Below, piece after piece: positions 1 through 11,979 of a stretch of DNA of 41,131 nucleotides. Positions within the stretch are counted from its first letter, which is position 1; every line of letters begins with the position of its first letter. A model generated the notes under the pieces. It was not told the DNA's origin, did no database searches, and saw only the letters and a list, made by a program, of their open reading frames with translations. Source of the stretch: Syntrophaceae bacterium. GTDB taxonomy: Bacteria > Desulfobacterota > SM23-61. The stretch covers positions 1 to 41,131 of the forward strand of contig JACAEW010000217.1 of NCBI GenBank assembly GCA_013388675.1. The letters are read 5' to 3'. The translations under genes were made by a program, and so were the position numbers.

Positions 1-615
1 GCCCGCTCCGGGGAGACCCCGGAAGCGGCGGAAAGGGAAGCGGTCGTTTATTCGCTCGTTCTGAGAGACTTTTCCTTCCCGCTGATGACCCTGGAGATAT
101 CCTGCGGAAGGGGGACCTACATCCGAAGCCTTTGTTCGGATATCGGCCGGGCGCTGGGCTGCGGGGCCCACTTGGTGGGACTTCGACGAACCCGCTCCGG
201 TAGGTTTACCCTCGATCAGGCCATGACCTTGGAAGACCTTTCCAGGTGGATCGAAGAGAAGAATGTGGAGAATAAGGTAATCCCCCTGAAAAACGGGCTG
301 GACTTATCGAGGGAGGTCCGGCTGGAAGAAAAAACGGCCGCCAGGGTCCGACAGGGCCAACCCCTTCTCGTGAGCGACCTGCCGACCCAGGAGAGGGAAA
401 GACTGCGGAGGGGTCAACGGTGGGGCCTTCTTCGGGGGGCCCATGAACTCGTGGCCATTGCCGAGGCGGAGGTGGACGCAGGGCCGCGGCTTGCGGCGGA
501 TTCGCGGGCCCTGCGGATTCTCCGGGTCTTTCACGGGTCCAACATAGAGAATCCCTGGGGCCGATCCCGGGATCGGGGAAAATTCAACGGTGAAAGCATT
601 TCCAATTCTGAATGA
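1..615 (+). CDS. truB: tRNA pseudouridine(55) synthase TruB, C-terminal part (5' end outside window)
   Basis: Frame is open from base 1 ([69 protein letters not shown]); Tru[11 protein letters not shown] and LRRTRSGRF motifs; followed by rpsO-pnp. Confidence 0.95.
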   Translation, partial: ARSGETPEAAEREAVVYSLVLRDFSFPLMTLEISCGRGTYIRSLCSDIGRALGCGAHLVGLRRTRSGRFTLDQAMTLEDLSRWIEEKNVENKVIPLKNGLDLSREVRLEEKTAARVRQGQPLLVSDLPTQERERLRRGQRWGLLRGAHELVAIAEAEVDAGPRLAADSRALRILRVFHGSNIENPWGRSRDRGKFNGESISNSE

Positions 616-636
616 CGGGTTAGAAAGGAGAAAGAG

Positions 637-906
637 GTGACACTACTGCCAGAGCGGAAGAAGACCCTCATCGAGGGAAACAAGAGACACCCCACGGACA
701 CGGGGTCTCCCGAAGTCCAGGTCGCCATTCTAAGCGAGCGGATCAACTACCTGACGGAGCATTTTAAGACCCATACGAAGGATCACCATTCCCGGAGGGG
801 CCTCTTGAAACTGGTCGGCCAGCGGCGCCACCTCCTCGACTATCTCAAGAGGAAGGATGTGGAGCGCTACCGCTCCCTGATCCAGAAACTGGGAATCCGG
901 AAATAA
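637..906 (+). CDS. rpsO: 30S ribosomal protein S15
   Basis: 89 aa; [76 protein letters not shown] is S15. GTG start after AGAAAGGAGAAAGAG. Confidence 0.97.
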   Translation: MTLLPERKKTLIEGNKRHPTDTGSPEVQVAILSERINYLTEHFKTHTKDHHSRRGLLKLVGQRRHLLDYLKRKDVERYRSLIQKLGIRK

Positions 907-1013
907 GAAAGACTCAGGGGTGCGGCAGCGGACCTCATTCTGTCGCCATCGAGAAAGGTCCATCCTTTTCAGGGGTGGAGGAAGAAGACTCTATTCGGAG
1001 AGAGGTTGAATTT

Positions 1014-3227
1014 ATGAGTACCATAGGAAAGCGCCTCGAGGTTCGCTGTAACCTTGAAGGCAGAGATTTCATTTTTGAAACAGGGGCGGTGGCCAAACAA
1101 GCGGATGGGGCGGTCCTCGTTACCTTTGGAGAAAGCATGGTCCTGGTCACGGCGACGGCCTCCAGAACGATCCGGGAGGGGATCGATTTCTTCCCCCTGG
1201 TGGTTGACTACCAGGAGATGGCCTATGCGGCGGGAAAGATCCCCGGCGGGTTTTTCAAGCGCGAAGGCCGGCCCAGCGAGAAGGAGATCCTCACCGCGCG
1301 GCTGATCGATCGGCCCTTGCGTCCCCTCTTTCCCAAAGGGTTCTTCAACGAAGTCCAGATCATCGCCACCGTCCTGTCGGCGGACCAGGAGAATGACCCC
1401 GATGTTCTGGCCATCTGCGGGGCTTCGGCGGCCCTGCAGATTTCCGACATTCCCTTCCAGGGTCCCATCGCCGGGGTCCGGGTGGGGAGGGTCGAGGGCC
1501 AGTGGGTCTGCAACCCCACCGGCAGCCAGCTCGCCCGGAGCGACGTGAACCTGGTAGTCGCCGGGAGCCGGGAAGGGGTGGTCATGGTGGAAGGCGGGGG
1601 CCAGGAGATTTCCGAAGAGGAACTGCTGGAGGCCATTTTTTTCGGCCACCGTTCCCTCCAGCCCATCCTGGATATTCAGGACGAACTGAAAAGGAAAAAG
1701 ATCGAAAGCGCAAACGAGGAGCGAAGGGCCGCCGGAGAAGGCGAGATCGCGCACATCGAAAAGAGGCCCACTCCCCAGCTTTTCCCGGACCCGGTTCTGG
1801 GGAAATCCGTTCTGCTGGCCGATGAGTCGATCCGGGAACGGATCCGCACCGCCGGGCAGGAAAGGATTGTCCGGGCGCTGTCCATTTCCCAGAAGAAGGC
1901 GCGCAACGAACAGCTGGAGAGGGCGCGGGAGGATACGCTGAAATCCCTTCTGGAAGAGTTTCCCGAAAAAGCGGGAGAGATCAAGGCCTACTACGAGGCG
2001 CTGGAGAAATTCGTCGTGCGGCGGCCCATCCTGCAGGAGAACCGCCGGGTGGATGGACGACGTTTCAACGAGGTCCGCCCCATTCACATCCAGGTCGGTT
2101 GGCTGCCCAGGACTCACGGGTCGGCCCGCTTTACCCGGGGAGAGACGCAGGTCTCCGCGGTCGTTACCCTGGGGTCAGCGGAGGACGAGCAGAAGATCGA
2201 CGCCCTCACGGGCGAGACCTTTAAGTCCTTCATGCTCCACTATAACTTTCCGCCCTACAGCGTGGGCGAAGTCCGCATGCTGCGGGGCCCCAGCCGCCGG
2301 GACATCGGCCACGGCGCCCTGGCCGAGCGGTCCATCAGCCGCATTCTGCCGTCCAGCGAAAAATTCCCCTACACCATCCGGATCGTCTCCGAGGTTTTGG
2401 AATCCAACGGGTCCTCCTCCATGGCCACCGTTTGCGGTTCTTCCCTGGCCCTAATGGACGCCGGCATCCAGATTAAACGGCCGGTGGCCGGAATCGCCAT
2501 GGGTTTGATCAAGGAGGGGGAAAAGGTGGTCGTTCTCACCGACATCCTGGGCGACGAAGACCATCATGGGGACATGGATTTCAAGGTGGCCGGATCACGG
2601 GTCGGGATTACCGGGTTCCAGATGGACATCAAAATCTCCGGGGTGACCCGGGAGATTCTACGCCAGGCCCTGGCCCAGGCGCGGGAAGGAAGGGAGTTCA
2701 TCCTGCAGAAGATGGAGGAAGCCCTGCCCGGGCCCAGGTCCGAGCTTTCTCCCTATGCCCCCCGCTTCCTCACCATACGAATCAAGCCCGACCGAATCCG
2801 GGAGGTCATCGGACCCCAGGGCAAAGTCATCCGGGGGATTCAGGATGAGACCGGGGTAAAGATCAACGTGGAAGACGACGGATCGGTCCATATCTTCTCG
2901 CCCGATTCCCGGGCGGCCCAGAATGCGGCGAACAAGATCCGCGATTTGATCAAGGAAGCCGAAGTGGGTCAATTCTACATGGGGCGGGTTACCTCCATCG
3001 CCCGGAAGCCGGACGGCAAGGAGTTCGGGGCCTTCGTGGAGATTTTTCCGGGAACCGACGGGCTGATCCATATTTCCCAGCTGGCCAAGGAGCGGGTTCG
3101 CAACGTGGGCGATGTGCTCAAAGAAGGGGACGAGGTGCTGGTCAAGGTCATCGGAATCGATGAGCGGGGCAAGATCAAGCTCAGCCGGAAAGAAGCCCTG
3201 GGCCACCCCTGGCCGCCTAAGGAATAG
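1014..3227 (+). CDS. pnp: polyribonucleotide nucleotidyltransferase (PNPase)
   Basis: RNase PH-like domains, KH ([27 protein letters not shown]) and S1 ([38 protein letters not shown]). ATG at 1014 preferred over the ORF-track start at 975. Confidence 0.97.
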   Translation: MSTIGKRLEVRCNLEGRDFIFETGAVAKQADGAVLVTFGESMVLVTATASRTIREGIDFFPLVVDYQEMAYAAGKIPGGFFKREGRPSEKEILTARLIDRPLRPLFPKGFFNEVQIIATVLSADQENDPDVLAICGASAALQISDIPFQGPIAGVRVGRVEGQWVCNPTGSQLARSDVNLVVAGSREGVVMVEGGGQEISEEELLEAIFFGHRSLQPILDIQDELKRKKIESANEERRAAGEGEIAHIEKRPTPQLFPDPVLGKSVLLADESIRERIRTAGQERIVRALSISQKKARNEQLERAREDTLKSLLEEFPEKAGEIKAYYEALEKFVVRRPILQENRRVDGRRFNEVRPIHIQVGWLPRTHGSARFTRGETQVSAVVTLGSAEDEQKIDALTGETFKSFMLHYNFPPYSVGEVRMLRGPSRRDIGHGALAERSISRILPSSEKFPYTIRIVSEVLESNGSSSMATVCGSSLALMDAGIQIKRPVAGIAMGLIKEGEKVVVLTDILGDEDHHGDMDFKVAGSRVGITGFQMDIKISGVTREILRQALAQAREGREFILQKMEEALPGPRSELSPYAPRFLTIRIKPDRIREVIGPQGKVIRGIQDETGVKINVEDDGSVHIFSPDSRAAQNAANKIRDLIKEAEVGQFYMGRVTSIARKPDGKEFGAFVEIFPGTDGLIHISQLAKERVRNVGDVLKEGDEVLVKVIGIDERGKIKLSRKEALGHPWPPKE

Positions 3228-3287
3228 TTTCGGGTTCCGGGTTTCGAGTTTCAAGCGGAAGCTTCCAATGCGCAAACGTAAAGAGTC

Positions 3288-4544
3288 ATGATCGTCAAAA
3301 CCACCCTGGAAAACGGGATTCAGGTCATAACCGAAGAGGTCCCCAGCGTGCATTCCGTATCGGCGGGGATCTGGGTTCATGCGGGCTCTCGCGACGAGAC
3401 CCGGGAGGAGAACGGGATCTGTCATTTCATCGAACACATGCTCTTCAAGGGAACGAAGCGTCGCTCGGCCCGCCGGATCGCCATGGAGATCGACTCCGTC
3501 GGCGGGGTGCTCAACGCCTTTACCAGCAAGGAGTTCTCCAGCTTCTACGCCAAGGTGCTGGACGAACACCTTCCCATCGCCCTGGACCTTCTCTTCGACC
3601 TCTACCTGAATTCCACCTTCTCCGCCGAGGAGATGGAAAAAGAGCGCCAAGTGATCGCCCAGGAGATCAACATGGTCGAGGATACGCCCGATGAATACAT
3701 CCACGACCTTTTCAACGAATCCTTCTGGCCCCGTCATCCCCTGGGCTTTCCCATCCTGGGCCGTCTGGAGACCATCGAAGGCCTGAGCCGAACCCGGATC
3801 AAAAATTTCTTCATGGAGAATTATCTCCGGGTTCAGCCGATTTTCGTCGCTGCGGGAAAGCTGAAACATGAAGACATTTTGAAGCCCGTGCAGGAGGTTT
3901 TGGGAAGGATTCGCCTGCGCCCCCGGCAAAACCATCGTCGGCCGCCCAAGGCGCATCCCCAGGTCTTGGTAAAGAACAAGCCCCTCGAGCAGGTTCACCT
4001 GGTCCTCGGAACTCAGGCCTTTTCCGCGGTCCATCCCCGGCGGTACGTCTTTTCGGTCCTGAACACGATTTTCGGGGGCGGGATGAGCTCCCGGCTCTTT
4101 CAGGAGGTCCGGGAAAACCGGGGTCTGGCCTATTCGGTCTATTCTTTCCTCTCTTCTTTCAAAGACAGCGGGATGATCGGGGTGTACGTGGGAACCGGAG
4201 AAAATACCCTTTCTTCCGTCCTGAAGATCATTCGCCGGGAGATGAAGAAGCTGGCGGAGGATTCGGTAAAACCCAAGGAGCTCAGGTCCGCAAAAGAGCA
4301 GCTGAAGGGGAATCTTCTTCTGAGCCTGGAGAGCACGGACAGCCGCATGGGCCGCCTGGCCAAGAGCGAGATCTATTTCCACCGCTTCGTATCGACCGAA
4401 GAGATCATCGAGGGAATCGAGCGCGTCTCAGCGGAGGAAGTGGCAGAGCTGGCCGGGCAGGTGTTCCAGAAGAATTCCCAATCCCTCACCGTCCTGGGTC
4501 CGGTCACGGAAAAAGAAATTCCCCGGGAGGTTCTTGAGCGGTGA
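3288..4544 (+). CDS. M16 family (insulinase/processing-peptidase-like) zinc peptidase
   Basis: [16 protein letters not shown] (HxxEH) and downstream E; follows pnp and overlaps dut, a common order. Confidence 0.93.
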   Translation: MIVKTTLENGIQVITEEVPSVHSVSAGIWVHAGSRDETREENGICHFIEHMLFKGTKRRSARRIAMEIDSVGGVLNAFTSKEFSSFYAKVLDEHLPIALDLLFDLYLNSTFSAEEMEKERQVIAQEINMVEDTPDEYIHDLFNESFWPRHPLGFPILGRLETIEGLSRTRIKNFFMENYLRVQPIFVAAGKLKHEDILKPVQEVLGRIRLRPRQNHRRPPKAHPQVLVKNKPLEQVHLVLGTQAFSAVHPRRYVFSVLNTIFGGGMSSRLFQEVRENRGLAYSVYSFLSSFKDSGMIGVYVGTGENTLSSVLKIIRREMKKLAEDSVKPKELRSAKEQLKGNLLLSLESTDSRMGRLAKSEIYFHRFVSTEEIIEGIERVSAEEVAELAGQVFQKNSQSLTVLGPVTEKEIPREVLER

Positions 4545-4999
4545 GCGGAGAGCGGGTCAAGGTGCGGGTGAAACGACTGAGGGAAAAACCCGGGGAGCAG
4601 GTCTTTCTCCCTCGGTACATGACCGAGCATTCCGCGGGGATGGACCTTTTTGCCGATGTGGAGGGCGAAATCGTGCTGAAGCCGGGGGAAAGAAAACTCA
4701 TCCCCACGGGAATCGCCCTGGCCATACCCCCCGGGTACGAAGGGCAGGTGAGGCCCAGGAGCGGGCTGGCCCTTCGGGAGGGGATTTCGCTGGTCAACAC
4801 CCCCGGCACGATTGACGCCGATTACCGCGGGGAAGTGGGAGTCCTGCTGATTAACCTAGGACAGCACCCTTTTCGGGTAAGGCGAGGGGATCGGATCGCT
4901 CAACTGGTTGTTGCCCCGGTATGCCGGGCAGACCTGGAATTGACGGGCGAGCTCGAGACCACTTTCCGGAATGAGGGGGGGTTTGGACATACGGGATAG
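4541..4999 (+). CDS. dut: dUTP diphosphatase
   Basis: [53 protein letters not shown] motifs 1-5; GTG start overlaps the preceding stop. Confidence 0.96.
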   Translation: MSGERVKVRVKRLREKPGEQVFLPRYMTEHSAGMDLFADVEGEIVLKPGERKLIPTGIALAIPPGYEGQVRPRSGLALREGISLVNTPGTIDADYRGEVGVLLINLGQHPFRVRRGDRIAQLVVAPVCRADLELTGELETTFRNEGGFGHTG

Positions 5000-5235
5000 G
5001 AAAACCCGAAATCCGAAACCATAAACAGGATTTAAAACGGCCCATCTTTATGAAGGTTTCTTCGATTTTCGTTTCAGGCGTTTCGAATTTTTTTGGGATT
5101 TCGCTGGGCGGGTTTCTGAATTGTATTCGCCCGCTGATGGATTCCTTTCCTTGACAAGTTCAAGGTCCATGCTTATTGTTAAGCATATGAAAGGAAATGT
5201 ATTTTGGATGTAGAGAGGGAATCGGAGGTAAACAG

Positions 5236-5538
5236 ATGCCCATTTACGAGTATAGTTGCGATCGTTGCAGTAAGATCATTGAGGTCATGCAGAAGTTCAC
5301 GGACAAACCCTTATCCCGATGTCCTTCTTGCGGGGGCAGAGTCTCCAGACTCATATCCAACTGCAGCTTTCAGCTCAAAGGAACCGGTTGGTATGTGACG
5401 GATTATAAGAAAGGCGATTCGGGCTGGAAAGATAAGAGCAAAGACGAGAAAACGACCGAGACCCCGAAGAGCGAGACCAAAGCCGATTCTCAAAAGAGCG
5501 AGACCAAAAACAGCAAAGGCGCGGCAAAAACGGCATAA
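5236..5538 (+). CDS. FmdB family zinc-ribbon protein with Lys/Ser/Glu/Thr-rich tail
   Basis: MPIYEYSCDRCSKIIEVMQKFTDKPLSRCPSCGGRVSRLIS; ATG at 5236 preceded by GGAGG. Confidence 0.9.
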   Translation: MPIYEYSCDRCSKIIEVMQKFTDKPLSRCPSCGGRVSRLISNCSFQLKGTGWYVTDYKKGDSGWKDKSKDEKTTETPKSETKADSQKSETKNSKGAAKTA

Positions 5539-5561
5539 GGCGGGCTTTTTATTCCCGGCCT

Positions 5562-6071
5562 TCAGAATTTCCACAATCCCAGCACTGCCAAAAGAGTAAG
5601 CCCCACCCCGGCTATCAAAGCCCCAACCCAGCCCAAGAGGCACAGGGTCAAAACAATTACCCCGGCAATGACCACCCCCAGGGCAATGGGCCAAAGGGCG
5701 CTCTTGAGGTCCATGGCCAGAAGAAAGGCGATGAGCGCCCCGGTCCAGGCCCCGGTCCCGGGCAACGGGACCGCAACGAAAACCATCAGACCGATCCTTT
5801 CGTACTTTTTGACCAGTTCACTCCGCCGGCGGGTCCTTTCGAAAATCCAGTGAAGGACCCTTTCCATCCATTTGACCCGGGTTAAGAGTCTGCTGACCGG
5901 TTCGAGAAAGAGAAGGATAAAAGGGACCGGAAATATATTTCCGAGCAGGGAGACGAAAAAAACCCAGGGCCAGGGAAGATGCAAGACAAACATTCCTGCG
6001 GGAATTGCCCCCCGGAGTTCCCAGACGGGGGTCGCGGCCATGAGAAAAACCCACAGGTAATTCAAGTCCAT
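5562..6071 (-). CDS. small multi-drug export protein-like membrane protein (COG2426 type)
   Basis: MDLNYLWVFLMAATPVWELRGAIPAGMFVLHLPWPWVFFVSLLGNIFPVPFILLFLEPV; ELRGAIP signature. Upstream part of the ORF-track frame overlaps uppP, so start set at 6071. Confidence 0.8.
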   Translation of the reverse strand: MDLNYLWVFLMAATPVWELRGAIPAGMFVLHLPWPWVFFVSLLGNIFPVPFILLFLEPVSRLLTRVKWMERVLHWIFERTRRRSELVKKYERIGLMVFVAVPLPGTGAWTGALIAFLLAMDLKSALWPIALGVVIAGVIVLTLCLLGWVGALIAGVGLTLLAVLGLWKF

Positions 6072-6085
6072 CCCCTCGATTCCCC

Positions 6086-6913
6086 CTAGCCCTTCCAGAA
6101 AACCCAGAAAATGACCAACGCGGCCAGGATTAGCCGGTAGCCGACAAAAAGATTCAGGGTATGCACTCTCAGGTAACGCATGAGAAGGGCGATAGCTAGG
6201 TACCCTACGACCGCGGAGGAAATAAAGCCGACAGCGATCAAAAGCCAATCGTCGGGTCCCGCAGAGAGCAGGTGACGGACCTGAAGGAGGGTTGCTCCGC
6301 CGATGGCCGGAGTGGAGAGAAGGAAGGAGAACCGGGTAGAAGCTTCCCGCCGGTACCCCTGGAGCAAGCCTGCGGTGATGGTGATCCCGGAGCGGGAGAC
6401 GCCGGGAAGCAGGGCTACGGCCTGGGCAAATCCGATCCCCATCGCGTCCTTCAGGGTCATCCCCTCCAGAGGGTGGGAAAGTCGGCTTCGCTTTTCGGCG
6501 TAAATCATCAGGAAACTGACGAGTATCAGGGGCAACGTGATCAGCAGGGGGTTGCGAAAAGTGCTCTCGATGGTTTTTTCAAGAAGGAACCCGACAATTC
6601 CGGCGGGAATCGTTGCCAGGATAATATAGAGAATGAGTCGCTCCTGAAAATCCTGGGCGCTCCTTTTGGCCAGAATTCTAAAAAAACCTCCGATCAGGCC
6701 CAGCCAGTCCCGCCAGAAATACCATAACACAGCCAGAAGAGTCCCCGCGTGGAGGGCCACGTCGAAAGGCAGGCTGTCCAGGAGGGGGTGGTTCCACTGG
6801 AAGAACCAGGGAAGAAGGATCAGGTGGGCGGAGCTGCTGATGGGAAGAAATTCGGTCAGGCCCTGAAGGATACCCAGAAGAAGGGCCTGAAAAGGAGGGG
6901 AGGAAAGGTCCAT
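6086..6913 (-). CDS. uppP: undecaprenyl-diphosphatase (BacA/UppP)
   Basis: LGILQGLTEFLPISSSAHLILLPW and GFAQAVALLPGVSRSGITITAGL signature motifs. Confidence 0.96.
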   Translation of the reverse strand: MDLSSPPFQALLLGILQGLTEFLPISSSAHLILLPWFFQWNHPLLDSLPFDVALHAGTLLAVLWYFWRDWLGLIGGFFRILAKRSAQDFQERLILYIILATIPAGIVGFLLEKTIESTFRNPLLITLPLILVSFLMIYAEKRSRLSHPLEGMTLKDAMGIGFAQAVALLPGVSRSGITITAGLLQGYRREASTRFSFLLSTPAIGGATLLQVRHLLSAGPDDWLLIAVGFISSAVVGYLAIALLMRYLRVHTLNLFVGYRLILAALVIFWVFWKG

Positions 6914-7246
6914 ATTTTAGTTCTTTTTCCCCCCCGGAGCGTTAACCGGTAGGACAGGGATTCTCACCTGCCGGGCATCCTTTCTGAATCTTTTCGTTAT
7001 TTTTATCATCGGTTTCGAAGGTTGAAATGTCAAGGAATTTTTCCCTCTTGCCCCCCTTCAGTTTGAGGAGTCCTTTTTCTGCTCCAAACCAAACTTGTGG
7101 CCTGAATTTCAATCACCTTTTAAACTACTTGGCAAAAACTGAAGGTAGGCAAACATTCTCGGCAGGAGGCCGTGCCATTTTGCTTGGCGTGCCGCGTCTT
7201 TATACTTCGCATGACAACCGGTCCTTCGATGGCGATAGATGCAGCC

Positions 7247-10200
7247 CTACCCCTTGATCCCCCGCACCCCCTTGCTGAACCTTCGCTTCTCGCTCAGGTA
7301 ATACAAAACGGGGACGGTCATCCGCGACAGGAGGAGGGAGGCCACCTCACCGGCCATGAGCGAAATGGCCAGGCCCTGGAAGATCGGGTCGAAGAGGATT
7401 ACCGAAGCTCCCACGATAACCGCCGCCGCGGTGAGCATCATGGGCCGGAAGCGCACGGCCCCGGCATCGATGACCGCTTCGGCCAGGTCCATGCCCTGTT
7501 GCAAGCGAAGTTCGATGAAGTCCACCAGGATGATGGAGTTGCGGACCACGATCCCCGCGCCGGCGATGAAGCCGATCATGGAGGTGGCGGTGAAGAAGGC
7601 GCCCAGCAGGCCGTGGGCCGGCAGGATTCCCACTAGGGAGAAGGGGATGGCGGCCATGATGACAATGGGGGTTTTGAAGGATTGGAACCAGCCTACCACC
7701 AGGATGTAGATCAAAACCAGGACCGCGGCAAAGGCCAGGCCGAGGTCGCGGAATACCTCGTAGGTAATGTGCCACTCTCCATCCCACTTCATGGACAGCT
7801 TTTCCGAAGTGAAAGGCTGTCGAGCCACGTACCGCTCCAGACGATAGCCTTCGGGCAGTTTCAGCTTGTCCAGGGCCTGGTTGATCTTCAGAATGGCATA
7901 GACCGGGCTTTCCTACACCCCGGCCACGTCGGCGGTCACATACACCACCGGCATCAGGTTCTTGTGATAGATGGACTTTTCCCCCAGGTCCTTCTCCACC
8001 CGGACGATCTCCCCCAGGGGAATGAGGTTTCCCTGCTTTCCCATCACCCGGATCGCCTTGAGGTCTTCAACCCCGGAACGTTGCTCCCTGGCGAGCCGGA
8101 GCAGGATGGGAACATCCTCCTTTTCCCTTGCCTGGTGTAGGAGGCCGGCCTCCATCCCCGAAACAGCCAGGCGCAGGGTCACGGCCACCTGCTCGGCGGT
8201 CACCCCATTCAGCGCCGCTTTTTCCTTATCCACTAGGAACCGGTACCGGGTCTGGTCGTCCTCCACATACCAGTCCACGTCCACCACTCCCTCGGTCTTT
8301 TCGAGGATGGCGCGGACTTGGCGGGCCACCTCGATCTGACGGGAGTAATCCGGACCGTATACCTCGGCCACCAGGGTCTGCAGGACGGGAGGACCCGGCG
8401 GAACCTCGGCCACTTTGATCCGCCCCTGATACCGGGCGGCTATGGGTTCGATCAGGGGACGGACGCGCTTGGCGATGTCGTGACTCTGGGCCGTTCTTTC
8501 CCCCTTGGGTGCTAAGTTGACCTGAATGTCAGCCGCATGAGGAGCCCGGCGAAGGAAATAGTGGCGCACCAGTCCGTTGAAATTGTAAGGCGACGCTGTG
8601 CCGATGTACATCTGGAAATCGGTCACCTCGGGAACTTTGCCGATAATCTCCCCAATCTCCCGGGTCAGCGCCGCGGTTTCTTCCAGGGTCGTTCCCTCCG
8701 GCATGTCCACGATGACCTGGAACTCGCTCTTATTGTCGAAGGGCAGCATCTTCACCCGGACAAATTTTACCGCTAGAAGGGACATGGCCCCCAGGAGAAG
8801 CAGGATCACCAGGAGGAGGAAGCCATACCGCCACAGGGGTTTGTGAATGAGAGGGGTCATGGCCTTTCGGTAAAGACGGGTGGTCCAACTTTCCTCTCCC
8901 TGATCGCCGCCCTTCTCCCCGCGGAGAAGCCGCAGGCTTGCCCAGGGTGTTACGATGAAGGCTACCAGTAAGGAAAAGATCATGGCTGCCGAGGCCCCCA
9001 CCGGAATGGGCCGCATGTAGGGTCCCATGAGACCCCGCACGAAGGCCATGGGGATGATCGCGGCGATGACCGCGAAAGTGGCCAGGATGGTTGGATTCCC
9101 CACCTCATCCACCGCCTCAACCGCGACCTTCAAAATAGACCTTCCTCGGTTTTCAGGAAGGTGGGAATGGCGGACGATGTTTTCCACCACCACGATGGCG
9201 TCATCCACCAGAATTCCGATGGAGAAGATCAAGGCGAAGAGGGTGATCCGGTTCAGGGTGTACCCGTAGAGGTAAAAAACTGTGAGGGTCAGGGCCAGGG
9301 TCACGGGGATGGCGATGCCCACGATTCCCGCCTCCCGGAACCCGATGGCCAGCCAGATCAGGACCGCCACCGAAAAAACGGCGATCATCATATGCAGGAG
9401 GAGCTCGTCGGACTTTTCTTTGGCGGTCTCCCCATAATTGCGAGTGACCGTAAGCTGAACGTCCCCGGGGATCAGCCGGCCCTTCAGGTGATCCACCTTG
9501 TGAATGACCTGGTCGGCGATCCGGATGGCGTTGGTTCCTTTCCTCTTGGCCACGGAAATCGTAACCGCGCTCCTTACCCCCGACCTTTGGGCTTGAATAT
9601 TCTTCAGAGAAGCGGACGGGCCGGACCCGAAGAGGACGTAATCGGCCGGCTCCTCGGGTCCGTCCTCGATGCGCGCCACATCCCGCAGGTAAACGGGCCG
9701 ATTCTGGTGGACGCCCACGACTACCCGGGCCACTTCATCGGCGTCGGTCAGGAAGCCCCCGCTCTCCACCGAGAATTCCTTGTTGCCGGAAGAGAAGCTC
9801 CCGGCGTGGAGCTGCTGGTTGGCCTGGGTCACCATGGGGACGATCGCCGCCGGGGCGAGGCGATAGGCCGACATTCGGTTTTCGTCAAGGATGACCCGGA
9901 CCTGCCTCCGCTGGCCGCCGATGATCCTAACTTCGGAGACATCCGGCACTTCCTTGATCTGGTCATGAACCTGGGCGGCGATCCGCCTCAGCATGAAAGG
10001 GCCCTGGGTATCGCTCCAGAGTGTCAGGGCCAGGATGGGAACATCGTCGATGGAGCGGGGCTTGATCAGGGGAGGGTTGGCCCCGGAAGGGATTAGGTCG
10101 AAGTTGGCGAACATCTTCTGGTTGAGGCGGACGATGGATTTTTCCTCATCCTCGCCCACATAGAACCGGACGACGGCCAGGGATTGGCCGGGGGACGAGG

Positions 10201-10471
10201 TGGAATATATATACTCCACCCCGGGTATCTCCCAGAGGAGTTTTTCCATGGGTTTGGTCACCCGTTCCTCGACTTCCTTGGCGGAGGCGCCGGGCATTTG
10301 GACGAAGATGTCGATCATGGGCACGATGATCTGGGGTTCCTCTTCCCGGGGGAGCAGCAGAACGGCGCCGATTCCCAGAAGGATCGAAGCGGCCACGAAG
10401 AGAGGAGTCAGTTTGGAATCGATGAAGGAATGGGCCAGTTTACCGGCCGATCCCAGTTTTTCGCTTCTCAT
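7247..10471 (-). pseudogene. efflux RND transporter permease (HAE1/AcrB-like), reading frame interrupted by one in-frame TAG at 7913-7915
   Basis: ORFs 7913..10471 (852 aa) and 7247..7828 (193 aa) are in the same frame; translating through TAG gives ...[69 protein letters not shown]..., a continuous RND sequence. Confidence 0.85.
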
Positions 10472-10558
10472 GGAACGTAGTTTCCTTTTAGGACTAAAAG
10501 CAGTTTGGAGTTTTTTTATTTCCTCCGGACTTCAAACGGGCAACCCGGCGCGTCGCCC

Positions 10559-11776
10559 CTATTCTATGCGGTTTCCGTCATTCACCCGTTCCACGCCTTC
10601 CACGACGATTTTTTCCCCTTCCCCCAGCCCGGAAAGGACTTCGATGCGCTCCCCATACACCTTTCCCGTCCTGATCAGCCTCAGCCGGGCTGTCTGGGAG
10701 GAGTCGACCACAAATACCTGGAGAAGCTGGCCTCTCTGGAAGACTGCCTTATGGGGGATGGTGATGACTTCCCTCTTTCCCGCCGAGAACCGGGCTTTGC
10801 CATAAAGCCCGGACCGGAGGATTCTACCGGGCGCTTTTTTCAAAAGGCCTTCCGGTAGATCGATCTTCACCCAGGAGCTCCGGCTTGCCGGGTCTGCCGT
10901 GGGCTGGACCTCCTCTACCCGTCCGATCCATTCCCGATCCCCCAGGGCATGAATGGTGACCCGGACCGAATCCCCCAAACGGATTTTTCCGAGCCTGGAT
11001 TCTTCCACTGCGGCTTCCAGGCGGTAGCGGGTATCGTCTTCCACGGTCAGAAGCGGAGTCCCCGGGGCGGCGAGCACACCCAACTCGGCCAGCTTCTGGG
11101 TCACGATCCCCCGGATGGGAGACTGAATCCGGCCGTATTCGACAGAAACCTGGGCTTGGGAAATCTCCGCCCTGGCCTGGTCGATTCGGGCCACCACCTG
11201 CTCCCTTTTGGCCTGCATGGACCGCAGCACCTCCTGGACCCGCTCGACTTCGGCCGTTTTGGCCCGGTATCGGGCCTGGGCCTCGTCGAACTCCTGCTGG
11301 CTCACGGATTTCCGTTCGAGCAGCGCCTGGTAGCGGTAAAAGGTTGAAGCCGCCAGGGACTGCTCCGCTTCCGCTGCGATCTTGGCCGAAGCGTTGGCCT
11401 GAATCATCCGTTCCGTCTCCTGGAGCATCTCCTCCGCCTCTCGCAGGCCGGCCTGGGCTCTTCGAAGCTGGGCGGCAGCCTCCCGGTTATCGATCTCCAG
11501 CAGAAGCTGTACGGCCTGAACCCGGTCTCCCTCCGCCACATGAACGGCCATAATATATCCCATGACCCGGGAGGAGAGAACGGACGTGGTTTTGGAACGA
11601 ACGGTCGCCGCCGCTTCATAAAAATCTTCCTGGGGGGAAACTTTCACGGTCTCCACTTTCACCCCGGTCACGGCGGCCCCCTTCTCCGGCCGTTTCTCTT
11701 CCTTCTTGCCGCAGGAAGGAAATCCAGCCAGGAGCACAACCATGCAGAGGAGGACCATTTTCTTTTTCATTTTCAT
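10559..11776 (-). CDS. efflux RND transporter periplasmic adaptor subunit (HlyD/MFP), lipoprotein
   Basis: MKMKKKMVLLCMVVLLAGFPSCGKK lipoprotein-like signal, coiled coil, VAEGDRVQAVQLLLEIDNREAAAQLRRAQ lipoyl-like segment, IQSPIRGIVTQKLAELGVLAAPGTPLLTVED; adjacent to RND and TolC genes. Confidence 0.92.
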   Translation of the reverse strand: MKMKKKMVLLCMVVLLAGFPSCGKKEEKRPEKGAAVTGVKVETVKVSPQEDFYEAAATVRSKTTSVLSSRVMGYIMAVHVAEGDRVQAVQLLLEIDNREAAAQLRRAQAGLREAEEMLQETERMIQANASAKIAAEAEQSLAASTFYRYQALLERKSVSQQEFDEAQARYRAKTAEVERVQEVLRSMQAKREQVVARIDQARAEISQAQVSVEYGRIQSPIRGIVTQKLAELGVLAAPGTPLLTVEDDTRYRLEAAVEESRLGKIRLGDSVRVTIHALGDREWIGRVEEVQPTADPASRSSWVKIDLPEGLLKKAPGRILRSGLYGKARFSAGKREVITIPHKAVFQRGQLLQVFVVDSSQTARLRLIRTGKVYGERIEVLSGLGEGEKIVVEGVERVNDGNRIE

Positions 11777-11841
11777 CCTCAAAATATTGGAACGCAGATT
11801 TCCGCAGATATACAGGGCGTTTAATTCCATTGCGCATGCTC

Positions 11842-11870
11842 GTAGGGGCGGGTTTGAAACCCGCCCCTAC
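11842..11870. repeat. near-perfect palindromic intergenic repeat
   Basis: GTAGGGGCGGGTTTGAAACCCGCCCCTAC. Confidence 0.85.
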
Positions 11871-11979
11871 AGACGGGCCTTAGGCGGCGGATTGGGCATC
11901 CATATGCGCATCCTTCAAGGGCGCTTTGTCTAAAAAAACATGTTTAAAAAGCAAGTCTTTTTCCTGTTACCCATTTTGC

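Noticed and set aside
969-2117. 382-aa minus-strand ORF antisense to pnp, and similarly 2658..4382 (574 aa)
   Set aside because: Shadow frames of G/C-rich coding genes; low-complexity Pro/Gly/Asp/His composition and no family motif, while the plus-strand pnp and M16 genes are unambiguous.
7913-7915. Pyrrolysine or general TAG reassignment explaining the RND amber codon
   Set aside because: TAG ends pnp and dut here, RND permeases are not known pyrrolysine proteins, and no pyl genes are in the window; kept only as something to exclude.
9161-10096. 311-aa plus-strand ORF opposite the RND permease
   Set aside because: Antisense shadow of a clear RND gene; GDGDAH-type low-complexity composition.
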